Source: Porphyrobacter sp. IPPAS B-1204
Lineage (GTDB): Bacteria; Pseudomonadota; Alphaproteobacteria; Sphingomonadales; Sphingomonadaceae
DNA length: 64,000 bases
NCBI GenBank assembly: GCA_003724185.1
Contig: RHGM01000001.1
Location: forward strand, 909,342 to 973,341
Direction: 5' to 3'
The translations under genes and the position numbers were made by a program. Numbering within the stretch: position 1 is the stretch's first letter; each line of letters opens with the position of its first letter. The notes below the pieces were generated by a model, which was given only the letters and a program-made list of their open reading frames with translations, did not search any database and was not told the origin of the DNA. Shown in pieces: positions 37,092-47,413 of the stretch.

Positions 37092-38654
37092 ATGTTTGGG
37101 AGCAATGGTATCGGTAACGCGAACCGCCTTGCGCGGGTCGTCATCGTCGGCGGGGGGACCGCCGGCTGGATGGCTGCGGCTGCGCTTTCGCGGTTTTTCA
37201 ACGATGGCCGGCGCACCGTAACCCTGATCGAATCCGATGCCATCGGCACAGTCGGCGTGGGCGAGGCGACCATCCCGCCGATCCGCAGCTTCAACGCCAT
37301 GCTCGATATCCCCGAGGCCGAGTTCCTGCGCGAGACGCGTGGCACCTGCAAACTCGGGATCGAATTCGTCAATTGGGGGCGGCAGGGCGACCGCTACTTC
37401 CACCCCTTCGGCACATATGGCCAGGACCTCCACGGCATCGCCTTCCACCAGCTGTGGCTGCGCGAACACGCGCGCTCTGGCGCCGGGGCGGGCGATATCG
37501 GCGATTATTCGATGAGCACCGCCGCAGCCCGGCTCGGCCGATTCGCCCGGCCTACGGCAGGTGCGCAATCGGCGGTGAAAGAAATCGCCTACGCCTATCA
37601 TTTCGACGCCGGGCTATACGCTGCCTACCTGCGCCGCATGGCCGAACGGCAGGGCGTCATCCGGATCGAAGGCCAGATTACCCATGCCAACCGCAACGGC
37701 GAAACCGGCGATGTGGAGAGCGTCACCCTCGAAAACGGCACGGCTGTTGCGGGCGATCTGTTCATCGATTGCTCGGGTTTTCGCGGGCTGCTGATCGAAG
37801 AAGCGCTTGATACCGGATACGAAGACTGGAGCCACTGGCTGCCGATGGACCGCGCGCTGGCCGTGCCCAGCCGCAGCCCCGGCCCGCCCGACCCCTTCAC
37901 CCGCGCCACCGCCCACAGCGCAGGCTGGCAATGGCGCATCCCGCTGCAACACCGCACGGGCAACGGCCATGTCTATTCCAGCGCCTTCATGGACGATGAC
38001 ACCGCGCGCGAAATCTTGCTGGATCACCTCGAAAGCGCGCCGCTGGCACAGCCGCGCGGGCTGAGGTTCCTTACCGGCATGCGGCGCAAGGCGTGGAACC
38101 ACAATGTCGTCGCCATCGGGCTTTCGTCCGGCTTCATCGAACCGCTCGAATCGACCTCGATCCACCTGATCCAGAACGGCATCGCCCGCCTGTTCGCGCT
38201 GTTTCCCGACCTGCCTTTCAGCCCGATCGAGCGCGACGAATACAACCGCGGGATGCGCGAATTGTTCGAGGATGTGCGCGATTTCGTCATCCTCCACTAC
38301 AAGGCGACGCAGCGCGACGACTCCGAATTCTGGCGCTACATCCAGCATATGAGCATCCCCGACAGCCTCGCGCGGAAGATGGCGCTGTGGCAGCACCGCG
38401 GGCGGGTGTTCCGCGAGAACGCCGAACTGTTCAGCGCACCCAGCTGGATCGCGGTGATGCTGGGCCAGAACATCTGGCCCCAGGCGCATGATCCGATTGC
38501 CGACACGCTGGACGAAGACAAGGTCGCCGCCGCGATGGCCCAGATGCGCGCCGCCTATGCGGATGTGGCGGGCAGACTTCCCGCGCACGGAGACTTCCTG
38601 CGGCAATCGGGCAGCTGGCACGATACGCCCACAGCCCAGGCGATCTCGGCATGA
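37092..38654 (+). CDS. TonB-receptor-associated flavin-dependent halogenase, copy 1
   Basis: A 520-residue protein of the tryptophan-halogenase family. FAD loop GGGTAGWM at 20-27; the likely catalytic Lys87 in GTCKLGIEF; the family signature W-x-W-x-I-P as WQWRIP at 279-284; IEPLESTSIHLI with the conserved Glu353. Such enzymes use FADH2, chloride or bromide and oxygen to halogenate indoles or other aromatics. Homologues beside TonB receptors (for example BrvH of Brevundimonas) were reported to halogenate free indole, with unknown natural substrates. A flavin reductase is needed but none is encoded here. Divergent from the receptor gene. Confidence 0.85.
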   Translation: MFGSNGIGNANRLARVVIVGGGTAGWMAAAALSRFFNDGRRTVTLIESDAIGTVGVGEATIPPIRSFNAMLDIPEAEFLRETRGTCKLGIEFVNWGRQGDRYFHPFGTYGQDLHGIAFHQLWLREHARSGAGAGDIGDYSMSTAAARLGRFARPTAGAQSAVKEIAYAYHFDAGLYAAYLRRMAERQGVIRIEGQITHANRNGETGDVESVTLENGTAVAGDLFIDCSGFRGLLIEEALDTGYEDWSHWLPMDRALAVPSRSPGPPDPFTRATAHSAGWQWRIPLQHRTGNGHVYSSAFMDDDTAREILLDHLESAPLAQPRGLRFLTGMRRKAWNHNVVAIGLSSGFIEPLESTSIHLIQNGIARLFALFPDLPFSPIERDEYNRGMRELFEDVRDFVILHYKATQRDDSEFWRYIQHMSIPDSLARKMALWQHRGRVFRENAELFSAPSWIAVMLGQNIWPQAHDPIADTLDEDKVAAAMAQMRAAYADVAGRLPAHGDFLRQSGSWHDTPTAQAISA

Positions 38655-40189
38655 ACGCGCCCGCGCCCGTCACCAAGATCGTCATTGTCGGCGGCGGCAC
38701 CGCCGGGTGGATGACGGCGGCGGCGCTGGTCCGGGTTCTGGGCGCTCTGCCCGGCCTGTCGGTCACGCTGGTCGAAAGCGAGGCGATCGGAACCGTCGGC
38801 GTGGGCGAAGCGACCATCCCGCAGATCATCGGCTTCAACCGCCTGCTCGGTCTCGACGAGATGGAGTTCATGCGCGAAACCCGCGCGACGTACAAACTGG
38901 GCATCGAATTCGTCGACTGGTTGCGGCCCGGTCATGCCTATGTCCACCCGTTCGGCAGCTTCGGGATCGACATGCTGGGGATCGAATTCCAGCATTTCTG
39001 GCTGCGCGGGCAAGCGGTGGGCGATACCTCGCGGATCGACGATTATTCGATAGCCGCGATGGCGGGCAAGGCGGGCCGGTTTGCGTGGCCACGCCCGGAC
39101 AATCCCAAATCGCCGCTGTCCAAGCTGTCTTATGCCTTTCAGTTCGATGCAGGCCGCTATGCCCGGTTTCTGCGGCGCTATGCGGAAGGCATGGGCGCAG
39201 TGCGGGTGGAAGGGCGGATCACGCAAGTCCGGCAGGATGGCGAGACGGGTTTCGTCACCGCCGTCGCGCTTGAAGACGGGCGCGAGGTGGCGGGCGAACT
39301 GTTCATTGATTGCTCTGGCTTCCGGTCGTTGCTGCTTGGCCAGACCCTTGGCGTGCCGTTCACCGACTGGAGCAAGTGGCTGCCCTGCGATTCGGCCGTT
39401 GCAGTGCCATGCGAACTGGGCGGGCGCACCGAGCCGCTGACCCGGTCAACCGCGCGTACCGCCGGTTGGCAATGGCGCATTCCGCTCCAGCACCGGATCG
39501 GCAACGGCCACGTGTTCTCATCATCGCACATTGATCGCACCGCAGCGACCGATTTGCTGCTCGCGAACCTTGACGGCAAACCCCTCGCAGATCCCAACCA
39601 GCTCGCCTTCAAGGCTGGGCACCGGGCGCAAATGTGGGACAGGAATGTGGTGGCGCTGGGGCTGGCTGCGGGATTCCTCGAACCGCTTGAGTCCACCTCG
39701 ATCCATCTGGTGCAATCGGGCATCGCGCGGCTGCTGGCGCTGTTTCCCGACACCGGCTTTGGCGCGGTGGAGCGCGACCGGTTCAATCACGAAACCACAC
39801 GCGAATACCGGGATATCCGCGATTTTCTGGTGCTCCACTACCGCGCCAGCGAGCGTGATGATTCGGAATTCTGGCGCTATTGCCGCAACCTGCGGCCGCC
39901 CGACGGGCTGGCCGAAAAGCTGGAGCTGTTCCGTTCCTCTGGCCGGATCATCCGCGAGAACAACGAACTGTTTACCGAAGACAGTTGGCTATCGGTGATG
40001 CTCGGCCAGGGGGTCCGGCCGCAGGCCTATCACCCGGCCGCCCGAATCCTTGATGACGCCGAGACGCGCCAGCGGCTGTCGCATATCCGCGGTGTGATCG
40101 CGCAAGCCGTGGACCAGATGCCGACACAGGCGGAGTTCCTGCGTGCCCAAGGCGGCGCAATTGCAGCCGAGGAATACCTCACCGCATGA
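38651..40189 (+). CDS. TonB-receptor-associated flavin-dependent halogenase, copy 2
   Basis: A 512-residue paralogue of copy 1 with every signature intact: GGGTAGWM at 14-21, Lys82 in ATYKLGIEFVDW, WQWRIP, and LEPLESTSIHLV. Its ATG overlaps the stop of copy 1 as ATGA and its own stop overlaps the cupin start the same way, so the three are a tightly coupled operon. Two adjacent intact paralogues suggest either two substrates or two positions on one substrate. Confidence 0.85.
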   Translation: MNAPAPVTKIVIVGGGTAGWMTAAALVRVLGALPGLSVTLVESEAIGTVGVGEATIPQIIGFNRLLGLDEMEFMRETRATYKLGIEFVDWLRPGHAYVHPFGSFGIDMLGIEFQHFWLRGQAVGDTSRIDDYSIAAMAGKAGRFAWPRPDNPKSPLSKLSYAFQFDAGRYARFLRRYAEGMGAVRVEGRITQVRQDGETGFVTAVALEDGREVAGELFIDCSGFRSLLLGQTLGVPFTDWSKWLPCDSAVAVPCELGGRTEPLTRSTARTAGWQWRIPLQHRIGNGHVFSSSHIDRTAATDLLLANLDGKPLADPNQLAFKAGHRAQMWDRNVVALGLAAGFLEPLESTSIHLVQSGIARLLALFPDTGFGAVERDRFNHETTREYRDIRDFLVLHYRASERDDSEFWRYCRNLRPPDGLAEKLELFRSSGRIIRENNELFTEDSWLSVMLGQGVRPQAYHPAARILDDAETRQRLSHIRGVIAQAVDQMPTQAEFLRAQGGAIAAEEYLTA

Positions 40190-41202
40190 CCACATTGCCG
40201 CATCCTGCGCCGATGGCCGAGATAACCGGGCCGATCGGGCCGGAGCAGTTCGGCGACCTGCGCGCCGCCCTGCGCCCGGTGGTGGTGCGCGGGCAGGTGG
40301 CCGATTGGCCAGCCGTCGCCGCCGCACGTGCGGGCGATAACGACATCGCCGCTTACCTGCGCAAAGAGCCCGCGACCCGTCCGGTCGGGGCGATTGCCGC
40401 CGCGCCGAGCGAGAAGGGGCGGTTCTTCTATACGCCCGATCTCACCCGGCTGAATTTCGTGCGCGGCAATGGGCGGCTGGAAACCTTTCTCGACGATCTG
40501 CTGAGCGCCGCAACCATGCCCGATCCGCCGGCGATGGCCGTGCAATCGGAGGATATCGCCAGCCTGCTGCCCGCCTTCGCCCGCGAAAACCGGCTGGCGC
40601 TGCTGCCGGACGTGGCCGCGCGCATCTGGATCGGCAACCGCATCCGCGTGGGCGTGCATTACGATGCCAAGGCCAATGTCGCCTGCTGTGTTGCCGGCCG
40701 GCGGCGCTTCACGCTTTATCCTCCCGATCAGATCACGGGCCTTTATCCCGGCCCCTTCGAACTGACCCCGGCGGGAGTGCCGGTCAGCATGGTCGATCCG
40801 GCTGCTCCCGATCTTGACCGCTTCCCCCGCTATGCCGAGGCGGCGCACCACGCCAGCACCGCGACGCTGGAACCCGGCGATGCCATCTACATCCCCTATG
40901 GCTGGTGGCACGGGGTGGAATCGCTCGATCCGGTGAGCATCCTTGTCAATTACTGGTGGACGCCCGGACAGCCCGAAGGGATCGGCAGCCCCTATGACGG
41001 GCTGATGCACGCGATCTTCGCGTTCCGCCACCTGCCCGAAGACCAGCGCGCGGTGTGGCGGACCATGCTGGATTACTACGTCTTCGCGCCGGACGGCGAT
41101 CCGGGTGGACACCTGCCTCCGCACGCGCGCGGTATCCTTGGCCCGCCTTCCCCTGAAGCCTTCGCGTCCATGCGCGACTTCATCCGCAAGACGCTCAGCT
41201 AG
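40186..41202 (+). CDS. Cupin-like/JmjC-domain protein, predicted Fe(II)/2-oxoglutarate oxygenase
   Basis: A 338-residue member of the cupin-8/JmjC-like group (FIH-type fold). The metal-binding H-x-D is in GVHYDAKANVACCV and the distal His in YGWWHGVESLDP; RRFTLYPPDQITGLYPGP between them is the typical strand carrying the 2-oxoglutarate-binding Lys/Tyr region. Members hydroxylate proteins or small molecules. Such genes recur beside TonB receptors and halogenases in sphingomonads, but the shared purpose is unknown. Its ATG overlaps halogenase 2, and its end overlaps the convergent broken gene by 4 bp. Confidence 0.78.
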   Translation: MTTLPHPAPMAEITGPIGPEQFGDLRAALRPVVVRGQVADWPAVAAARAGDNDIAAYLRKEPATRPVGAIAAAPSEKGRFFYTPDLTRLNFVRGNGRLETFLDDLLSAATMPDPPAMAVQSEDIASLLPAFARENRLALLPDVAARIWIGNRIRVGVHYDAKANVACCVAGRRRFTLYPPDQITGLYPGPFELTPAGVPVSMVDPAAPDLDRFPRYAEAAHHASTATLEPGDAIYIPYGWWHGVESLDPVSILVNYWWTPGQPEGIGSPYDGLMHAIFAFRHLPEDQRAVWRTMLDYYVFAPDGDPGGHLPPHARGILGPPSPEAFASMRDFIRKTLS

Positions 41203-42651
41203 ACGGCGCGGGCGAGCCACTGGCCGTAAGGCGGCGCATAGGCCAGCGCGGCGCGTGCTTCAGCCTCGAACGCGGCGCGGGCCTGCGCTTCGGCGGCAGT
41301 ATCGGGAACGCGCGCGGCAGGCGGAAGGCCGGGGTGCCAGCCGAGCGCGACCAGCAGCGCGGATTGCTCCTGCCCCAGCAACGGCAACTCCTCACGGAAC
41401 GGGATTCGTCCCCGCCGCAGAAACTGGTCGATCACCGCGCCGGTCTGCCCCGGCAGCGCCCGCGCGCCGAACACGCGCTGGGCTTCGATCCCGGCAAAGT
41501 GGAGCGCCAGAACCTCGTGCACGCCCTCCATCATCAGGCCCGAACGGCGATTATATTCGGCGCGTTCGAGCGGGGAGATGTCGCGGCCCGGCAGCATCTC
41601 CAGCAGCAGCGCCAACTGGCGGTGCGCCAGATCGAGGTGCAACGGCCCCAGCGGTTCGAACCGCGCGGCGGCATCGCCCAATGCGACCACATTGCCGATC
41701 CACGGCGCGGACACGCGGCCGGGGGTGAGCGCGACGGCGCCCAGCACGGGCGCCGCCAGCATCGCTTCAGCCTCTGCCTGCCCCAATGGTGCCGGGGTGC
41801 CGAGCGTAACATGCCGCCCGTCACGTCCGGCGATCTCGGTGATCCAGCCTGAGCCGGTCAGGGTCACGCGGTCTTCCAGCGCGATGACCGGCGCGGTTGG
41901 CCTGCCAAGGTAAAGGTGGCGCTTCGGCAGGCTCGAAGACCAGTCGGTGAAGGCAAAGCGCGGGTGGGCGGCAAGCAGGGTCGCCTGCGGCCCGCTGCAA
42001 TCGAGGAACAGGTCGGCAGGGATCATGCCTTGCCCTGCCAGACCGACAGCGGCGATGGCGTCACCCTCTCCCGGTTCGATCCGGTCGATGGTGCCTTGCG
42101 CATAGGTCACGCCCAGCGTCTCGGCCCGCTCGATCAGCAGCGCGCGATAGGCCGCCGGGTGCCAGCGCAGGGCGTAATCGACCGAGGATATCGGTGTCGG
42201 CTCGCCCGGCGGGGGGGGGCGCGAAACGGCCCGCTTCGGCCAGTACCTGCGCCACGCTTCCGGCGGGTGCGGGGGTGCCACCGGGCAGGCGCACCTGCCC
42301 CCAATCACGCGCAAAGGCGGTTTTGAGCGCCGGGTCCAGCGCCTCGCCATAGGCCATCACGCCCGACTGCCCCGCCCCGCCCCATCCCACATAGCGGGTG
42401 ACAAGGCGGTATGATCCGCCTGCCTTGGTCACGATGTCCGCTTCGGCAATGCCCAGCCGGTCGTGCAGCTTGTTGGTGAAGGGCATGGCCGTTGGCGAGG
42501 TGTCGGCAAAGGCCGCCGGGCTGGCTGGCGTGCCGACCACCACCACCTCGCAACCCGGCAAGGCGCGGCGCACGGCAATCGCCGCCAGCACACCAAGCTG
42601 CCCGCCGCCGATCACGACGACCCGGCGCAAGGGTGCACGCGGCTGGCTCAC
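41199..42651 (-). pseudogene. Degenerate halogenase-family flavoprotein (copy 3), frameshifted at a C9 tract
   Basis: Two frames together make one halogenase-sized protein: 42651 to about 42210 (MSQPRAPLRRVVVIGGGQLG ...) and about 42220 to 41199 (PTPISSVDYALRWHPAAYRA ...). They meet in a run of nine C on the coding strand (42211-42219); eight would restore one frame through ...RFAPPPPGEPTPIS. Hallmarks are also lost: GTAGWM is GQLGVL, the catalytic-Lys segment reads GSYRLVTRY with Arg, W-x-W-x-I-P is absent, and PLEST is PLGPL. So even a repaired protein may lack halogenase activity. Coupled by ATGA to halogenase 4. It could be a tract-length error, a phase-variable gene or a real pseudogene. 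Confidence 0.75.
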
Positions 42652-44171
42652 GCGGCTTCTGCCAGCCTGGCGGCTTCGGCCCGCAGGTAGTCGCGGTGTC
42701 CGGGCATCGCCGCGACCTCGCCCGTTACCGCCATGCGCAGGCGTTCGGTGGCGCGGGCGAGAGCATCCGGCGCAATCATCGCCGCGCGCGGATCATGCGC
42801 CTCGGGCAGCATCCCCTGCCCGACATAGACCGCGATCCAGCTGGCATCGTAGAACAGCCCATCGGAGTACTTCTCGATCCGCCCCGCGCGCCGCCACAGC
42901 TCCAGCTTGTCGGCGAGGCTATCGGGCACCTTCATCGTGCGCACATGATTCCAGAATTCGGAATCGTCACGCGTGGTGGCGTTGTAATGCAGGATCAGGA
43001 AGTCCCGCACCCGGTCATATTCCATGTCCACGAGGCGGTTGAATTCCGCACGGTCGCGCGCGTCGATCTGGCCGGCGGCCGCCGGGAAAAGTTCGATCAG
43101 ATAGGTGATCGCCATCTGCGCCAAGTAGATCGAGGTGGACTCGAGCGGCTCGAGGAACCCGCTGGCAAGCCCGACGCCGATGACATTGTGGCACCACGAT
43201 TGCGTGCGGCGACCGGGGCGGAACTTGAGGATGCGCGGATCGGCCAGCGGGGTGCCCTCGGCGCTCGCGCGGATCGCCTCGCAGGCTTCGTCCTCGGAGA
43301 TATGCGCGCTGGAAAAGACGTAGCCGTTGCCCATCCGGTGCTGGAGCGGGATCTGCCAGCGCCAGCCGGCGGGCATGGCCGTGGCGGTGGTATAGGGGCG
43401 CAGGTCGTCGGTCGCATGGGTGCAGGGCATGGCAGCTGCCCGGTCGCAAGGCAGCCAGTGGGTCCAGTCCTCCCAAGCTACGCCGAGTTCCTGCCCCAGC
43501 AAGATCGAGCGGAAGCCCGAGCAATCGATGAAAAGATCACCCGCGACACGCCGCCCGTCTGCAAGGATCAGCGCGGTGACATCGCCGCTCGCCCCGTCAC
43601 GCTCGACCGTGACCACTCTGCCTTCGTATCGTTCAATCCCGAGGCCGAGCCCGAACTTGCGCATGAAGGGGCCGAACAGCGTCGCATCGAACTGGTAAGC
43701 GTAGCCATAGGTCGAGCCCAGGCTGTCATCCTGCGTCGGCGGTCGGAACCGGTTGGCCTTGGCCGCCGCCACCGCAAGCGAATAATCGCCCAGATCGCGC
43801 GCCTTGCCATGCCGCGCCAGTTCCAGCCAGTAGTGGTGAAAGCCGACGCCCGCGACCTCCTCGCCGAACGAGCCGAAGGGATGGATATAGCTTTCCCCGA
43901 TCCGCCCGAAATCGCGGAAATCGATCCCCAGCTTGAAGGTGGCGTGGGTGGCTTTCATGAACGCCGCCTCGTCGATCCCGAGCTTTTCGACAAAGCCGCG
44001 GATGTGCGGCAACGTCGCCTCGCCCACCCCGACGATGCCGATTTCCTCGCTCTCGACCAGTTGGACGCTGGCGAGGCCGGGGAGCAGCTTGGCAATCCCC
44101 GCCGCCGTCATCCACCCCGCCGTGCCGCCGCCAAGGACGACGACGCGGACAGGCTGAGGTGAGTCTGACAT
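42648..44171 (-). CDS. TonB-receptor-associated flavin-dependent halogenase, copy 4
   Basis: A 507-residue halogenase with intact signatures: LGGGTAGWM at about 13-21, Lys80 in HATFKLGIDF, WRWQIP, and LEPLESTSIYLA. GGAGG stands 5 nt before ATG 44171; ATG 44174 is the alternative. It lies 28 bp downstream of the sugar transporter gene and is probably co-transcribed with it from the operator at 45664. A half operator (TGTTAGCG on the coding strand, near 44184-44191) overlaps its upstream region. Confidence 0.85.
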   Translation of the reverse strand: MSDSPQPVRVVVLGGGTAGWMTAAGIAKLLPGLASVQLVESEEIGIVGVGEATLPHIRGFVEKLGIDEAAFMKATHATFKLGIDFRDFGRIGESYIHPFGSFGEEVAGVGFHHYWLELARHGKARDLGDYSLAVAAAKANRFRPPTQDDSLGSTYGYAYQFDATLFGPFMRKFGLGLGIERYEGRVVTVERDGASGDVTALILADGRRVAGDLFIDCSGFRSILLGQELGVAWEDWTHWLPCDRAAAMPCTHATDDLRPYTTATAMPAGWRWQIPLQHRMGNGYVFSSAHISEDEACEAIRASAEGTPLADPRILKFRPGRRTQSWCHNVIGVGLASGFLEPLESTSIYLAQMAITYLIELFPAAAGQIDARDRAEFNRLVDMEYDRVRDFLILHYNATTRDDSEFWNHVRTMKVPDSLADKLELWRRAGRIEKYSDGLFYDASWIAVYVGQGMLPEAHDPRAAMIAPDALARATERLRMAVTGEVAAMPGHRDYLRAEAARLAEAA

Positions 44172-44199
44172 CATGGCCTCCACGCTAACACCGACAGGC

Positions 44200-45618
44200 T
44201 CAGCCGACCATCTCCTCAAGCTCCTTGCCCTTGGTCTCGACGATGAACCGCTGGACCAGGAAGAAGCTGATCACCGCGCACACCGCATAGAAGCTGTAGC
44301 TTGCGGCAAGGCCGATCCCCGCCGCCATCAGCGGGAAGGACTGCGCGATGAGGAAGTTGGCGAACCACTGGAAGAACCCCGCCACCGCCAGCGCCGACCC
44401 GCGGATCTGGTTGGGGAACATCTCGGCCAGCATCACCCACATCACCGGGCCCCAACTGACGTTGAAGAAGATGACGTAAAGGTTCGCCGCGATCACCGCC
44501 GTCGTGCCGAGGCCCGCCGACAGCACCAGATTGCCATTGGCATCAAGTCCGCCCTGGCTGAACACGAACACCATCACGAACAAGGTCGCCGCCATGCCCG
44601 CCGATCCGATCAGCAGCAACGGCTTGCGCCCCACCTTGTCGATCACCGCGATGGTCACGAAACAGGCCGCAATCGACACCGCGCCCGACACGATGTTGAT
44701 CAGCAGCGAATCGCTTTCGGTAAAGCCCGCCAGCTGCCACAGCGTCGCGCCGTAATAGAAGATCACGTTGATCCCGACGAGCTGCTGGAACACCGCGAGC
44801 ATGATCCCGACCCACACGATCGGGCGCATGCCGAGCACGCTTTTCGTGCCAGCAGGCGCAAGCACATCGGCAAGGCGGGGCTTGTGATCCTCGGAAAAGC
44901 TGGCGCCGATCTCGGCGAGCTTGGCGGTGGCTTCAGCCGGGCCGAACAGGCTGGTGAGCACGGTCATCGCCTCGTCATGCCGACCCTTGCCGATCAGATA
45001 GCGCGGGCTTTCCGGGATGAAGAACAGCGCGCCAAGGAAGATCGCTGCCGGCACGGCCTGCATCAGATACATCCAGCGCCACGCCTCGATGCCGCCCCAG
45101 AACGCCCCGGTCGAGCCCCCCGCAGCCGCTGCGAGGGCATAATTCACGAGGAACGCCAGCGTCAGGCCGGTGATGATCATGATCTGCTGCACCGTCGTCA
45201 TCCGGCCGCGAATATTGGCAGGGGCGACCTCGGCGATATAGGCGGGTGACAACACGCTCGCCGCGCCCACCGCCATGCCGCCTGCGATGCGGGCGATGAC
45301 GAACAACAGGTGATTTTCGGTAAGGCCCTGCACCAGCGCGCCGACCAGAAACAGCACCGCAGCGATCCGCATCACGTTGCGCCGGCCCATCTGGTCAGCC
45401 AGCGTGCCCGCGAAAAAAGCCCCGATAAAGCAGCCGATCAGCAGCGAGCTGACGGTAAAGCCCAATCCGCCCACACCCAGACCGAAGGCCGCTTTCAGCC
45501 CCGGCTGCGTGCCGTTGACCGCGCCGCTGTCATACCCGAACAGCAACCCCCCGATCGTTGCCACCGCCACGATTGCCGATATCAGCACCATGTTGGCGCC
45601 TTCGCGCTGTGTCTCCAA
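44200..45618 (-). CDS. MFS sugar:proton symporter, XylE/GLUT type
   Basis: A 472-residue, 12-helix transporter of the sugar porter family. Motifs: GGLLFGYDSGAVNG in helix 1, the loop DQMGRRNVM, the sugar porter signature RIAGGMAVGAASVLSPAYIAEVAP, PESPRYLIGKGR, QQLVGINVIFYY in helix 7, and the C-terminal VETKGKELEE. Xylose is the likely substrate given the regulon. I chose TTG 45618 because GGGAGAGGGATC stands right before it, the same layout as at the TonB receptor; the longer ATG start at 45660 would translate this ribosome site. Divergent from xylA with an operator between. Confidence 0.9.
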   Translation of the reverse strand: METQREGANMVLISAIVAVATIGGLLFGYDSGAVNGTQPGLKAAFGLGVGGLGFTVSSLLIGCFIGAFFAGTLADQMGRRNVMRIAAVLFLVGALVQGLTENHLLFVIARIAGGMAVGAASVLSPAYIAEVAPANIRGRMTTVQQIMIITGLTLAFLVNYALAAAAGGSTGAFWGGIEAWRWMYLMQAVPAAIFLGALFFIPESPRYLIGKGRHDEAMTVLTSLFGPAEATAKLAEIGASFSEDHKPRLADVLAPAGTKSVLGMRPIVWVGIMLAVFQQLVGINVIFYYGATLWQLAGFTESDSLLINIVSGAVSIAACFVTIAVIDKVGRKPLLLIGSAGMAATLFVMVFVFSQGGLDANGNLVLSAGLGTTAVIAANLYVIFFNVSWGPVMWVMLAEMFPNQIRGSALAVAGFFQWFANFLIAQSFPLMAAGIGLAASYSFYAVCAVISFFLVQRFIVETKGKELEEMVG

Positions 45619-45663
45619 GATCCCTCTCCCCCGGGTCTGCGTTGTTGCAACCCATGTCATTTA

Positions 45664-45677
45664 TGGTAGCGCTACCT
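45664..45677. promoter_or_regulatory. LacI-type operator between the transporter and xylA
   Basis: TGGTAGCGCTACCT, 13 of 14 consensus positions, in the 131 bp divergent gap. Confidence 0.8.
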
Positions 45678-45749
45678 TTCATGTAATGCGGACGATGGCA
45701 AGCCGCGTTTTTTCGTGAATTCACATTCGGGCTTTTGAGAGGAACAGGC

Positions 45750-47309
<1,560 letters not shown>

Positions 47310-47318
47310 CGCAAAAGC

Positions 47319-47353
47319 GGCGCGCCGCACCGGATTTTCGCTTGCGGCGCGCC
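47319..47353 (+). terminator. GC-rich hairpin after xylA
   Basis: Perfect 11 bp arms GGCGCGCCGCA / TGCGGCGCGCC around a 13 nt loop, 10 bp after the xylA stop. No T tract follows, so it may be a weak or Rho-assisted terminator. Confidence 0.5.
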
Positions 47354-47413
47354 CTTGCGGGTGCCACCGGTTTGCGCCCGCTGACGACCAACCAGACCAA
47401 GGACACTCTGCCC

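Noticed and set aside
44178..44191. Full LacI-type operator before halogenase 4
   Set aside because: Only the half TGTTAGCG is conserved and it coincides with the ribosome site region; noted only as a half-site.
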